DNA of 64,000 nucleotides, taken from assembly GCA_013215505.1 (NCBI GenBank), contig JABSQZ010000023.1:1-64000 (forward strand). The letters run 5' to 3'. Position numbers and translations under genes: made by a program. The DNA is from Oceanospirillaceae bacterium. Its GTDB lineage: Bacteria; Pseudomonadota; Gammaproteobacteria; Pseudomonadales; Balneatricaceae. Under the pieces are notes generated by a model. It was not told the origin of the DNA, did not search any database, and was given only the letters and a program-made list of their open reading frames with translations. Positions 35,203 to 45,094 of the stretch are shown here, one piece after another. Numbering within the stretch: position 1 is the first letter of the stretch; every line of letters begins with the position of its first letter.

Positions 35203-37809
35203 TTAACTAATAGACAGCTGCAACTTCCCGTGTTCAACATCTACCACCACCTTGTCAATTGGCTCTCCTTCGCTTAAACGCAGAATACACTCCTCGGCTA
35301 ACTTTGGCATCAGCGACCGGTTGATGATTTGCTCTATGGCTCGTCCACCCGTAGTAGGATCTATATTGCGTCCGACCACAAAATCAAGAAACTCATCGCT
35401 CCAGGTAAAGCTTGCAGCGTACTGGTCCCTGAGCTTTTTCTCGATGCGACATAGGTTGATCTCGGCAATTTTCTTTAATTCGTCCCCTTTCAATGGGTAG
35501 TAGGGAATCACAGTACACCTGCCCAGAAAAGCTGGCTTAAAGAATTTTTGCAGCTCCGGCCTGATCTGCTCTAATAATTCAGTATTATCCGGTGCCTCAT
35601 CCTGCTGATCACAGATCTGACAGATGGCTTGATCCGCGGCATTAGATGTCATAATAATGATAGTGTTTCTAAAATCAACACTGCGTCCTTCACTGTCTTT
35701 GATATAGCCTTTATCAAATATTTGATAAAACATATCATGCACACCTGAGTGGGCTTTCTCCATTTCATCGAGCAGCAAAACGGAATAGGGATTGCGTCTG
35801 ATCGCCTCCGTTAAGACTCCTCCCTCGCCAAAGCCAACGTATCCTGCCGGCGAACCTAATAACATTGAGATTTTGTGCTCTTCCTTAAATTCAGTCATGT
35901 TGATGACATTCAAGTTATCTGAACCGCCAAATACCTGATCCGCCAGAGCCATTGCCGTCTCTGTTTTACCTACACCGCTGGGTCCGCACATCAGGAAGAC
36001 CCCGACTGGTTTACGACTGTCGGTAAGGCCCGCCCTGGAGATGCGAATACTTTTAGACAATTCTGAAATGGCAGTAGTTTGCCCTATAACCCGTTGATGC
36101 ATTCCCTGCTCCATCGACAACAGTTTCGCCACCTCATCTTTGACCATGCTGCCGGCGGGAATACCGGTCCAGTTCGATATAACGGCAGCAATTGTCTGCA
36201 TATCCACCAGTGCGTGCACCAGCGGTGTGTCCCCTTGCAACTCTTCAAGCTGCTCGCTGAGCTGCAATAGCTGCTGTTGTTGTTGAGGGTCAACATTACC
36301 TTCTCTGTGCCCTGCCTGCAGTTGCTGATTCAAATCAATCAACTGTGTCACTAGCTGCTGTTCATCCTGCCAACGCTGCTCTAATGTGACCAGTTCAGTG
36401 TCTAGCAGGCTAATGCGCTGCTGCATTTCGGCAATAATTTCACCGTCGCTACCGAACACCGCCTGCTCTGTCTGCAGTGCCTGTAATTCACTGTTCATAT
36501 ATGAAATTTTTTGTTGTAGCTGTTCCAGCTGCTCAGGTTTGGCACCTTGAGTCAACGCAATGCGAGCCGAGGCGGTGTCGAGTAAACTGATCGCCTTGTC
36601 CGGCAGTTGACGCGCTGGAAGATAGCGCACTGACAATTTTACCGCCGCCTCAATGGCGTCCTCACGTATAAACACGCCGTGATGATCACTGAGGGACCTG
36701 GCGACCCCCCGTAACATCTGCATCGCATCCTGCTCGTTCGGTTCTTCGATTTTAACAACCTGGAAGCGTCGGGTCAGTGCCGGATCTTTCTCAAAATATT
36801 TTTTATACTCAGCCCAGGTGGTCGCCGCCAGTGTTTTAAATTCTCCACGCGCCAGAGCCGGCTTGAGTAGATTTGCCGCATCGTTTTGCCCCGCCGCTCC
36901 TCCGGCACCAATTAATGTGTGGGCTTCATCAATGAACATGATTATCGGTACATCAGCGTTCTTTACTTCGTTGATCACGTCTTTTAAGCGATTCTCAAAC
37001 TCACCTTTGATACTGGCACCCGCTTGTAACAAACCCAAATCTAAGGTGTGCAACTCCACCCCCTGTAGGGCTGGCGGAACTTCATTGGCAACAATTCTAA
37101 GCGCTAACCCCTCTACTACGGCGGTTTTTCCGACCCCGGGCTCACCCACCAGAATAGGGTTGTTTTGACGTTTGCGACAAAGTATATCTATCGCCATCCT
37201 CACTTCCGAGTTGCGCCCTGAAATAGGATCGATTTTGCCATCGCGTGCCTGAGCAGTAAGGTTTACCGTGTATTTATCCAGCGCACACTCACCACCGGCT
37301 GAACTGGCGGCATTTGCACCGACGCCAGCTGATGTGTTACCCGCTGAAATTTTAAGCTTGGCTATCTGCCCTTGCAGTGCTTCGACTGATACATTCTGCA
37401 AGGCCTTTAAACTGAGTTTCCTGATACCAAAACTGTCTGTTTGCAGCAGCGCCAGGATTAAGTGCAGCGCCACTATCTGCCCTTGATTGAAGTTCACCGA
37501 TGCCAGCATCCAAGCATCTTCAATCAAATCGCTAAGATTTTTACTGACACTAGGCTGAGTTTGAGCGGCTTGGCTCAAGCCCTCAAGTCGCATAGTCAAC
37601 TCTGCCAGCAACGCGTCCTGATCCACTTTTTGCTGGGTAAACAGCTCAATTACAGCCGAATTTTTAAGCAGCAGTATCTGCACTAGCCAGTGTTCGATCT
37701 CAATTACCGGGGCGTTTTTGTTCATTGCCGCTCCGGCCGCTTGCTCTAGCGCCGTTCTTAAATTAGGGTCTAGTTTGGCAACTAAATTACTCAGTTGAAT
37801 TTGCGACAT
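35203..37809 (-). CDS. clpV: T6SS sheath-recycling ATPase ClpV (TssH)
   Basis: An 868-residue Hsp100 ATPase. The N-terminal domain starts MSQIQLSNLVAKLDPNL and binds the contracted sheath. AAA1 has Walker A GEPGVGKTAVVEG; a coiled-coil middle domain rich in Gln and Glu follows; AAA2 has Walker A GPSGVGKTETAMALAD and LLDEMEKAH. It unfolds contracted TssB/TssC for reuse. The ATG at 37809 follows GGTGGTCAG closely and gives the typical family length; the longer frame to 37875 overlaps tssG and adds no conserved sequence. It starts 8 nt after the tssG stop. Confidence 0.95.
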   Translation of the reverse strand: MSQIQLSNLVAKLDPNLRTALEQAAGAAMNKNAPVIEIEHWLVQILLLKNSAVIELFTQQKVDQDALLAELTMRLEGLSQAAQTQPSVSKNLSDLIEDAWMLASVNFNQGQIVALHLILALLQTDSFGIRKLSLKALQNVSVEALQGQIAKLKISAGNTSAGVGANAASSAGGECALDKYTVNLTAQARDGKIDPISGRNSEVRMAIDILCRKRQNNPILVGEPGVGKTAVVEGLALRIVANEVPPALQGVELHTLDLGLLQAGASIKGEFENRLKDVINEVKNADVPIIMFIDEAHTLIGAGGAAGQNDAANLLKPALARGEFKTLAATTWAEYKKYFEKDPALTRRFQVVKIEEPNEQDAMQMLRGVARSLSDHHGVFIREDAIEAAVKLSVRYLPARQLPDKAISLLDTASARIALTQGAKPEQLEQLQQKISYMNSELQALQTEQAVFGSDGEIIAEMQQRISLLDTELVTLEQRWQDEQQLVTQLIDLNQQLQAGHREGNVDPQQQQQLLQLSEQLEELQGDTPLVHALVDMQTIAAVISNWTGIPAGSMVKDEVAKLLSMEQGMHQRVIGQTTAISELSKSIRISRAGLTDSRKPVGVFLMCGPSGVGKTETAMALADQVFGGSDNLNVINMTEFKEEHKISMLLGSPAGYVGFGEGGVLTEAIRRNPYSVLLLDEMEKAHSGVHDMFYQIFDKGYIKDSEGRSVDFRNTIIIMTSNAADQAICQICDQQDEAPDNTELLEQIRPELQKFFKPAFLGRCTVIPYYPLKGDELKKIAEINLCRIEKKLRDQYAASFTWSDEFLDFVVGRNIDPTTGGRAIEQIINRSLMPKLAEECILRLSEGEPIDKVVVDVEHGKLQLSIS

Positions 37810-37817
37810 CTGACCAC

Positions 37818-38774
37818 CTATCCTTGTATTAACATTTGTTGAAGTGCATGGGGTCTGCGCCCTGGGGCCAGACAATTAGACTCACCCAAGCGCAGTGCAC
37901 AGTCTCTATTTGAGGACAGCTGAGGCTCGGCGAGAAATTCTCTTTTTACGTAAAAATACATTCTTATTGGATTAAACTCCCGCATATACAGTTCTACTGT
38001 GCGTTGTAACGCTTTAGCAAAAGATCTGTCCGCCGCTATTTGCAGATATTGATTGCGGCTATTGGGGCACACCCTTATTTCCAAAGTTTTACCTTGAAGC
38101 TGGCAGGTTTTTCCCAGGCACATTCCCCTGCCCAGGCTGTTGTTGGTGGCCTGTGTTGCACTCATTTGCGACAAGCTTGATTTAGGCAGTAAATGATGTG
38201 TTTTAAGCAGCACTCTCACTTCAATCTGCAGTTGAAAATAACTACTCAATAGTTGCTTAAGGGCCTGCAAATTTTTACTTTTTTGCCCAAGCAGTACTGA
38301 GTATGACAACAGACCATTTAAATACTGATCACTGTCCGGCAGTGCCGCTAAGGCACACAGAGCCTTACGCTGTGGAAAACGGGTCAGCTCAGGTCCCTCA
38401 CAGCGCTCCTGCTCCTCGCGTAGCAGTAAATTATTTCTCTCTAAGCCTGAAATATAGAGTTGATAATAGCGGTGATTGAAAATATTCAGAAAATCTAGTA
38501 ACGCGTAGTTGTCGGTGTGCAAGCTAGCCAGCAGCTGCTCGTAAATATAATCGGGTAAGACACTCTTTGCCCCCGCTAACGCCTCTATTGCCAGCTTTAT
38601 TTTTATCCCCTTTGAAGACGCACTGACGCTTTGCACTTGTCTTAAACTGTTGTGCGGCATGTCCTCCACTGCAAAGCTAAGCTGACCCTTTAGCGCACTG
38701 TGGCGCAGTATACGTACCACTTGAATTAAGTCGAAGCGGCCTGGTTCTGAGCTTATTTTCTCAATTATAGACAT
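37818..38774 (-). CDS. tssG: T6SS baseplate protein TssG
   Basis: A 318-residue TssG. The start PGRFDLIQVVRILR and the following region, YALLDFLNIFNHRYYQLYI, are characteristic. The C-terminus holds LGKTCQLQGKTLEIRVCPNS. TssG forms the core of the baseplate wedge with TssF and TssE. Its start lies 10 nt inside the end of tssF, as expected for proteins made in fixed ratio. Confidence 0.93.
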   Translation of the reverse strand: MSIIEKISSEPGRFDLIQVVRILRHSALKGQLSFAVEDMPHNSLRQVQSVSASSKGIKIKLAIEALAGAKSVLPDYIYEQLLASLHTDNYALLDFLNIFNHRYYQLYISGLERNNLLLREEQERCEGPELTRFPQRKALCALAALPDSDQYLNGLLSYSVLLGQKSKNLQALKQLLSSYFQLQIEVRVLLKTHHLLPKSSLSQMSATQATNNSLGRGMCLGKTCQLQGKTLEIRVCPNSRNQYLQIAADRSFAKALQRTVELYMREFNPIRMYFYVKREFLAEPQLSSNRDCALRLGESNCLAPGRRPHALQQMLIQG

Positions 38775-40546
38775 GCTTGACTGCCGTGCACTGCATCAAA
38801 ACGCTTTACAAAATTGTCATCACCGAAGTGCTTTAACTGCAATTGCACAAACCGATCATAACTGCAAAACTGTTGAAAAAAAACATTCAACACTTCACTA
38901 AATACGCTGTGTTTACCCGCCAGTAGCTGCCGATCCAAAGTGACATTAATCTGACTACCGGTAGTAAATATAGGCTGTTCACAGACTTGAATTGTCGCTA
39001 CCTTTGGCTGGTATGAGACTTTCTTAATTGAGCTAATTTGCTGACAGTCGCGCCCCTGATTGCACAGCGACAATATGTCACACAGCGATTTTTCTGGCTG
39101 ATCACTTTGCATCAGTGAAACGAAATTGGCATTGAGCAGGGAAATGAATCGCCAATAGATGCTATCATCAAGATCCGGGTACTGAGGCGCACTGGGAACG
39201 GCAGCTACCAATAGCTCGCCGGGAAGGTCTATATTAGATAAGCTTTCAACACTGCTATGTGCTGCAATCAAACAAGCTGTGCGGCCGTTACCACACCACA
39301 GATCCATTGCCAGGGTAATGTTTTCTCGCTGTAATTCAGCCTCATCTAATGTGACACTGATCTCTACTTCACGCTCTCCCTCGATATTCCACTTAGTCCT
39401 GCTTAACCACTGTCTCTTAGTAATATCGTCAGCGTAACGGCTTTTGTAAAGTTCCGGCAACCTACTCTGGCCATAGGCATTAATCTCATATACTGCGGCC
39501 ACACTGATAACTTCGACTTTTGACTGCGCATCTGCATCACCAATCACCGGCATCGCCAGTGCGCTGGCATCATAACTGAGCGGCTCTGCAGATTGCATAA
39601 ACCTATTGATGGCGGGCACTGTGTAGAGAGAGAATACCTGGCGCTGAAACATCCGCAAGAACTCTGCCGGTAGCTTATCTACATAGATATTAAGCAACAG
39701 TTGATTTTCATTAAAACTTTGCAGCTGTTCACCTAAACCAGTAATTTTAAAATAGGCACTTTTATCCGCATAGCTAAAATAGTCTCTGAGTAAGTCGTAG
39801 CCGCTAAAGTGATTGTCGTATTTAGCCAACCACTGAAAGTTGGATTCAGTCACGCGATTTTGCATAGCATTCAAAGGTACGCCCGCGTGTCTGTGTCCCA
39901 GCGTATCGGAAACGGTAATATTGACCGTTTGCTCCAACAGCAACTCAACCAGTATTTGAGAGTCCCCCTGAAAGCCATTCACATAAAATTCAAAATCGCC
40001 CAGCTGCATCTGCTTAAAAGATGCTTTTGGGTCTGCACAGCTTAACTGTAGTTGAATCACAGCTTCTGCACCTTTCACATCCAGGGGGGGCAAAATTGAA
40101 AAAGGTGCAGCTTGAGCGCTGACATCGGCGAGATAATACGGATAAATATTAAGGTCGCAGACCGTGCTAAACTGACAATAGCTCTCATCTTCCAGTTTTA
40201 CCTGTACTGAGCTGCTGGCCGGTAGCTGAGTATTCTCCTTCATGGTTGCCAGGTCAGGCTGCAACCGCAGCGGAAAATAACTGGGAACGACTTCAATCAG
40301 ACCCGGATAGAGAATCGACAACAAATCTTGAACCAATTCTGGCAACTGCTGATCTAAACGTTGCTCAGTTTTAGCGGTCAACAGCGCCATTCCCTCTATC
40401 AGGCGATTGATATTAGGATCTTCTACGCTGTTGCGATTGATCTGTAAGTGGCCGGCCTCTTGCGGGTGAAGATCGGCAAATTCGCCAAGCGACTTTCGCA
40501 CATAAGCGAGCTCTCTCTCGTAATAGCGCATCGATTGATCAGACAA
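38765..40546 (-). CDS. tssF: T6SS baseplate protein TssF
   Basis: A 593-residue TssF. The start MRYYERELAYVRKSLGEFADLHPQEAGHL, with residues up to INRLIEGMALLTAK, is diagnostic. Two TssF copies wrap one TssG in the wedge that links the spike to the sheath. The start appears to be TTG at 40546, overlapping the tssE stop; the ATG five codons later is possible but would trim conserved residues only slightly. Confidence 0.93.
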   Translation of the reverse strand: MSDQSMRYYERELAYVRKSLGEFADLHPQEAGHLQINRNSVEDPNINRLIEGMALLTAKTEQRLDQQLPELVQDLLSILYPGLIEVVPSYFPLRLQPDLATMKENTQLPASSSVQVKLEDESYCQFSTVCDLNIYPYYLADVSAQAAPFSILPPLDVKGAEAVIQLQLSCADPKASFKQMQLGDFEFYVNGFQGDSQILVELLLEQTVNITVSDTLGHRHAGVPLNAMQNRVTESNFQWLAKYDNHFSGYDLLRDYFSYADKSAYFKITGLGEQLQSFNENQLLLNIYVDKLPAEFLRMFQRQVFSLYTVPAINRFMQSAEPLSYDASALAMPVIGDADAQSKVEVISVAAVYEINAYGQSRLPELYKSRYADDITKRQWLSRTKWNIEGEREVEISVTLDEAELQRENITLAMDLWCGNGRTACLIAAHSSVESLSNIDLPGELLVAAVPSAPQYPDLDDSIYWRFISLLNANFVSLMQSDQPEKSLCDILSLCNQGRDCQQISSIKKVSYQPKVATIQVCEQPIFTTGSQINVTLDRQLLAGKHSVFSEVLNVFFQQFCSYDRFVQLQLKHFGDDNFVKRFDAVHGSQACL

Positions 40547-40967
40547 ATTCCTGCTCCTGCAATTGTGCTTGCTGCTTACTCAGATCAATGCTCGAATCAA
40601 AAGTTAATTCCTGCGATCCCCTATCGGTGAGCAGTTGTGCCTCAACTGAAAAACTGATTCGATTGTGCTGTTCGTCTCTGTCCAGCACTTCAACATTTAT
40701 CATCGTCAACCGCGGCTCAAAGGACTTAATCCAATGCTCTACCTGTCGTGCAAAAACAGCTGGATCGGTTTGATTACTTAAGGTTTGAAAATCGTTCAGA
40801 CCGAAACATAAGTTCGAGCTCTGCACTTGCTTAAATTGCGGCGCGACTTTTACTAGCGGCGCCTCACTACTAAACAGGGCACAGAGTTGATACTGCACTG
40901 CGGCAACCTGCTCTGCCACTCCTTGCGGCCTTGATTGATCACTGAGGAATGCTTGCCAAAAATTCAT
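40539..40967 (-). CDS. tssE: T6SS baseplate protein TssE (gp25-like)
   Basis: A 142-residue gp25 homologue. It has SVLYGLNDF-type sequence as NLCFGLNDFQTL, the conserved FEPRLTMINVEV strand and a C-terminal beta region. TssE starts sheath polymerisation from the baseplate. It overlaps the upstream tssC-like gene by 4 nt (ATGA). Confidence 0.9.
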   Translation of the reverse strand: MNFWQAFLSDQSRPQGVAEQVAAVQYQLCALFSSEAPLVKVAPQFKQVQSSNLCFGLNDFQTLSNQTDPAVFARQVEHWIKSFEPRLTMINVEVLDRDEQHNRISFSVEAQLLTDRGSQELTFDSSIDLSKQQAQLQEQEFV

Positions 40968-42388
40968 TTTTGCCCTTTTTGTTTTAATGACAAATTGCCG
41001 AGATCTGTCGATAATAATATTTCACCGCAGTGGCGATCAAACTGATATTGAGGCTGAATCAGCAACTCACAGACAAAACGCCCTCCTGTGCCATCCTCAA
41101 TTTCCCGCACTTTAACATTGCCTTTATTTAACGGGTATTTTGCCAACGTTTTTTCGTCCGCGTCCTGCAGATTACTACTGTAATCATCTATCCAGTTTCT
41201 GAGAAAGTTCTCACATTCTGAGACGGTATCAAAGCTGCCAATCATGTTGCGAATTTGAACTTTTAAATAGTGGGCAATACGACAGCTCATCAATATCGCC
41301 TGTATCTGGCCGGCAACTTTTTCCTCTTCGCTTTGCTGTGGTTGCCAAACTGACTGATTACCATAAAAGAAATATTTATCCGTCATTGGGCTATGACAAA
41401 CCGGAATAAAACCGCGCTCTAAATAGAAGCGTGCCAGTCCACCAAATAATTGAACTTCTGGAACGGGCTGCTGAAGTGAGGTGTCAAAATTTGCATTATC
41501 GGGGCCGTTAATTAAGGCTCCCTGATACTTTTCTTGCCAGCGAGATTTCATAAAGCCAAACCAACCTATACGGTTGAATTCACGTATCGCTATACTGGCA
41601 AAGGCAAAGGCCGCGCTTCCCCATAGGCCCTGTGCTACACCGTGCTGTTCATCAAAGACAAAGCCGATTTTTAGTCGTTTATAGGGCGCTCGCTGCAGTA
41701 TTTTGGGCATCACTAAAGCGATGAACTTCATCTCCGGCTGCAAGCGCATACGCCTCCATCCGTCGAAATCGGGCCCATCCAATATTTTACCTACACGCCG
41801 GGTGTCACTGATCCAGCCAGCGCCTGACTCGCCAAAAAAACTATCACTGATCGTTAATGTAAAGGGACATAGACAAGACTGCCCCAACAGCGCCAACAAC
41901 TCCAAGGTATAAATATCGTCAAATTCATCCTCGTGACCCATTTCCATCGAGATTGGGTGGTCTACCACAAACATCCCGAAGGGCTCACCCCCTAAAGTAT
42001 TGAGTTCACGGTTACCAATGAAGTTGTACAGACAGCTGCGCTCAATTGAACTCGAGGTATTCAAATCGTGAGCTATTTCAGGCCAACTCACATCCAACAT
42101 TTTTATTTTGACCCTGCGCCCGGCACTCGGAATAGTGGCAATGCTGTGTAAATTACGCCACAGAGACTCCAGCGCAACGAACTCATCCTTGGCCAGAACT
42201 GTACTTAGCTGTTTTGACAAACGCTGATCAAGAACAGCCAGCCACTGGATGATCCGCATTTTGAATGCTTGCGGGCTCTGTACTGCGCCGACATCAATGC
42301 GGGCGATCAGAGCGATGGCTTCGTGTAAAAAACTGTCCTTTTGCCGATCTAAACTATTGAACTCTTGCTGCCAGTGCTCTGCAAACAT
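40964..42388 (-). CDS. Second TssC-family protein (ImpD-like)
   Basis: A 474-residue paralogue of TssC. Shared landmarks are LSKQLSTVLAKDEFVALESLWRNL, GGEPFGMFVVDHP, a SRIAHYLKVQIRNMIGS region and EVQLFGG. It differs from the main TssC in most other places, so it is an old paralogue. Rhizobium imp clusters have the same arrangement impB-impC-impD-impF. The role of ImpD is not settled; it may modify or cap the sheath. It is separated from tssC by a terminator-like hairpin and joined to tssE by a 4-nt overlap. Confidence 0.85.
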   Translation of the reverse strand: MFAEHWQQEFNSLDRQKDSFLHEAIALIARIDVGAVQSPQAFKMRIIQWLAVLDQRLSKQLSTVLAKDEFVALESLWRNLHSIATIPSAGRRVKIKMLDVSWPEIAHDLNTSSSIERSCLYNFIGNRELNTLGGEPFGMFVVDHPISMEMGHEDEFDDIYTLELLALLGQSCLCPFTLTISDSFFGESGAGWISDTRRVGKILDGPDFDGWRRMRLQPEMKFIALVMPKILQRAPYKRLKIGFVFDEQHGVAQGLWGSAAFAFASIAIREFNRIGWFGFMKSRWQEKYQGALINGPDNANFDTSLQQPVPEVQLFGGLARFYLERGFIPVCHSPMTDKYFFYGNQSVWQPQQSEEEKVAGQIQAILMSCRIAHYLKVQIRNMIGSFDTVSECENFLRNWIDDYSSNLQDADEKTLAKYPLNKGNVKVREIEDGTGGRFVCELLIQPQYQFDRHCGEILLSTDLGNLSLKQKGQK

Positions 42389-42462
42389 AGCTTAATCATC
42401 ACACCTTTAATCAGTCATAAATTATGTCTTTGTGCCAGCCACTATTGAGCAATGGTTGATTA

Positions 42463-42488
42463 AAAAGAAGAGCACCCAATGGGCGCTC
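42463..42488 (-). terminator. Intra-operon terminator or attenuator after tssC
   Basis: On the minus strand GAGCGCCC-ATT-GGGTGCTC forms an 8-bp stem with a 3-nt loop, followed by TTCTTTTT. It lies about 10 nt after the tssC stop and before the ImpD-like gene, so it should reduce transcription of the downstream genes or protect the hcp-tssB-tssC message. Confidence 0.75.
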
Positions 42489-42498
42489 TCCACCCAGT

Positions 42499-43980
42499 TT
42501 AACCTGGTATTTTTGTAACCATTCTCACAGAGGTAGTTAATTCCTCTAGCTGTAGCCAAGGCCTTAAGTACGCCACTGCCGAGTAGGCACCAGGCTTACC
42601 TGGCTGTTCTACCACATCGATGCGCGATTCGCAGAGCGGCGTCTTAGATCTCTCCAAATTGCCTATCGCCCCCGAATTGGTGTATTGATCGATCCAAGTC
42701 TGCAAATCCTTCTTAATATCTGCCGCCTCTTTGTTTGATCCCAACATATCTCTGCCCATCACTTTCAGGAAGTGTGCAATCCTGCTGCTGGCCATAATAT
42801 AAGGGAGTCTTGCCGAGATAGCTGCGTTGCCGGTTGCATCAGGATCGGTGAAAGTCTTAGGTTTTTGGGTTGTTTGACCACCAATAAATACTGCGTAATT
42901 ACTATTTTTGTAATGCACCAGCGGCAAGAAACCTAAATCGCTTAACTCTTTTTCACGCTCGTCTGTTAAATTGACTTCTGTCGGACACTGTTGCTGGATA
43001 TCTCCAGCCTCAGACTTATAAGTCAAGTTTGGTAAATTTTCAACCTTGCCACCGTTATCCATGCCGCGGATAGAAGTACACCAGCCAGAGGCGGTGTAAG
43101 ATTGTGTCATCTTCAAGCCTAAATCGAAGGCGGCGTTAGACCAGACCAACTGATCATTACTGCGGGGCTTTGGATTACCTTCTGTATCACTCGCTAGCTC
43201 TTCATAGTCGAATGACTTAGTCCCCAATCCCTTGTCTCCGTATGGAAGACGGGCCAGAGTTTGTGGCAGAGTCAGAGACACATAACGAGCATCATCGCTT
43301 TCCCTGAAGGCATTCCAGGAGGCATAGGCCGGAGAGTCGAAACCTGCAGCAACGGGCTTGCCTTCACTAAAAGTGTTAAAGCTGTCGTATTCAAACATCT
43401 CCGGGTTGGCCGCCGCAATAAATGGCGCATGACTTGCCGCCGCTGTCTCACCTAAGTAGCGCAGCAGAGCAACATCTTCATCTTTGTGGGAAAAAGTATA
43501 ATCACCCAGCAACAAGCCGTATGGCTCTCCTCCGGCGGTGCCGAATTCCTTTTGGTAGAGTGCATCAAACAGTGGACTGCGATCGACTGCCGGGGCATCT
43601 TCGAACTGATCAATCAATTCTTCTTTGCTGAAATCAACCAGTTTGATTTTCAAACTAGCGCCCAACTCACTTTCTTTGACCAGTTTATTCAAGCCGCGCC
43701 AGGAGCCTTCCAGACGGCGAAACTCCTCTTTTTGCATAACCACGGAGAGCTGCTTTGACATCTGTCTGTCAATTTCTGCAATTGCATTTTCAATTGTCTT
43801 AGTGACATTTTTATCCCAGACCACTGTCCCGGACAGCGCCTGCTCAGCCAGCACAGAAAAAAGATCTTTGGTTGTATCTTGAGGTGTCTGGGTAGTGGCC
43901 GCAATGGCGCGATCTAATATACTTAACGTTTCAACTTGCGCCGCTTCAGTTTGATTCGCTTGCTGTTCTTCAGTACTCAC
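42499..43980 (-). CDS. tssC: T6SS sheath large subunit TssC
   Basis: A 493-residue TssC (VipB). Landmarks are MSKQLSVVMQKEEFRRLEGSW, GGEPYGLLLGDY, ARLPYGDK, and MASSRIAHFLKVMGRDMLGS near residue 400, with the C-terminal LRPWLQLEELTTSVRMV. It forms the contractile sheath with TssB. The start is GTG, overlapping the tssB stop by 4 nt (GTGA). Confidence 0.96.
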   Translation of the reverse strand: MSTEEQQANQTEAAQVETLSILDRAIAATTQTPQDTTKDLFSVLAEQALSGTVVWDKNVTKTIENAIAEIDRQMSKQLSVVMQKEEFRRLEGSWRGLNKLVKESELGASLKIKLVDFSKEELIDQFEDAPAVDRSPLFDALYQKEFGTAGGEPYGLLLGDYTFSHKDEDVALLRYLGETAAASHAPFIAAANPEMFEYDSFNTFSEGKPVAAGFDSPAYASWNAFRESDDARYVSLTLPQTLARLPYGDKGLGTKSFDYEELASDTEGNPKPRSNDQLVWSNAAFDLGLKMTQSYTASGWCTSIRGMDNGGKVENLPNLTYKSEAGDIQQQCPTEVNLTDEREKELSDLGFLPLVHYKNSNYAVFIGGQTTQKPKTFTDPDATGNAAISARLPYIMASSRIAHFLKVMGRDMLGSNKEAADIKKDLQTWIDQYTNSGAIGNLERSKTPLCESRIDVVEQPGKPGAYSAVAYLRPWLQLEELTTSVRMVTKIPG

Positions 43981-44483
43981 GCTCCACCTCCTTGAGGCTC
44001 TACACCTAACTCACTGGACAGCGCTGAAATCGCATCCGCATCTTGTAAAACTTCTTTAAGCAACTTTTCAAGATCTCTGGATTTATCCGACTTGGAGAGT
44101 AAAGTCTTCAACTGGCTGCGAGTCTCTGCCAATTTTTTTAGTGCATCAACTTTATTAACTATCGCATCCGGCTCGAAATCTTTCATCGAATTAAAAGATA
44201 AATTTACCGCAAATTCACTGTCATCATCAGATAAAGTATTGTCTACTTTCATCTTTAGCTCTGGCCCCACACGCTTCATCACAGTGTCAAAGTTATCCTT
44301 GTCCACTTGATAAAATGTGCGGTCTTCCAGTTCTTCCTTATCTTCTTTATCAGCGGAGAAGTCCCCCATTACCCCTACCACAAAAGGTAATTCTTTGGTT
44401 TCTACCGCTCCGTTTGTTTCAACATCGTAAGTGATGCTGACACGGTTTTTACTCACCCGCTTATGCTGCGAATTTAAAGCCAT
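43977..44483 (-). CDS. tssB: T6SS sheath small subunit TssB
   Basis: A 168-residue TssB (VipA). It has HKRVSKNRVSITYDVETNGA, KELPFVVGVMGDFSADK, and the helix that binds TssC (DALKKLAETRSQLKTLLSK). Strong AAGGAG upstream fits a highly expressed gene. It follows hcp by 32 nt and overlaps tssC. Confidence 0.96.
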   Translation of the reverse strand: MALNSQHKRVSKNRVSITYDVETNGAVETKELPFVVGVMGDFSADKEDKEELEDRTFYQVDKDNFDTVMKRVGPELKMKVDNTLSDDDSEFAVNLSFNSMKDFEPDAIVNKVDALKKLAETRSQLKTLLSKSDKSRDLEKLLKEVLQDADAISALSSELGVEPQGGGA

Positions 44484-44515
44484 GACCTATCTCCTTCCCG
44501 ATTATTCAGCGGCTA

Positions 44516-45040
44516 TCAACCCGCTTTAGATTCCAGCTTAGCTGTAGTGACATCAAACTTGATGGTATCACCTTTTTCAATAGATCCGTCAGTTCCCTCG
44601 TTGTAGTAAGTAATTGATATCACTGTGTAAATCAACGAAAATGTCTCTGTAGGCAGATTGCCATCGCTACAGCTAACTTGATAGTTGGATATCCGACACT
44701 TTTCCAGTGTGAAGATCAAGTGAGGTTGAATTTTGTCACCACCACGATCTGGCTTGGTCATAATTATTTCAATCTTTTTTCCCTCAGCTCCCGGGGCAAA
44801 AAGCATAGTCGTCAGATGCGGGCTGGCTCCATCTGAGCCGCGTGAGAGACTTACCTCACCCAGTGCTACCATTCCCTTATCTGCATTATTAGCATTACCG
44901 ACGTCGATGGAAACGCCACGCACGCCTCCCCAGCTCATAGTATCTATGGCGAAAACACCTTTTTTTCCGCCGATTTCACTAACAGTAGCACCGCCTTTGA
45001 TACTATCGATTCCATCTATACGCATAAACATTGAAGCCAT
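44516..45040 (-). CDS. hcp: T6SS inner tube protein Hcp (TssD)
   Basis: A 174-residue Hcp. It begins MFMRIDGIDSIKGGATV and keeps the beta-barrel pattern with FAIDTMSWGG, LSRGSDGASPHLTTML and CRISNYQVS. Hexamers stack into the tube propelled by the sheath. AAGGAG stands just before the ATG. There is no C-terminal toxin extension. Confidence 0.95.
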   Translation of the reverse strand: MASMFMRIDGIDSIKGGATVSEIGGKKGVFAIDTMSWGGVRGVSIDVGNANNADKGMVALGEVSLSRGSDGASPHLTTMLFAPGAEGKKIEIIMTKPDRGGDKIQPHLIFTLEKCRISNYQVSCSDGNLPTETFSLIYTVISITYYNEGTDGSIEKGDTIKFDVTTAKLESKAG

Positions 45041-45094
45041 TGTATTCTCCTTAATTGTTTTTTAATTTTAAGACAACTTTCAAACTATCCTAAG

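Noticed and set aside
37810..37875. Longer ClpV starting at 37875
   Set aside because: It overlaps the end of tssG and adds no conserved residues; ATG at 37809 gives the standard ClpV N-terminus.
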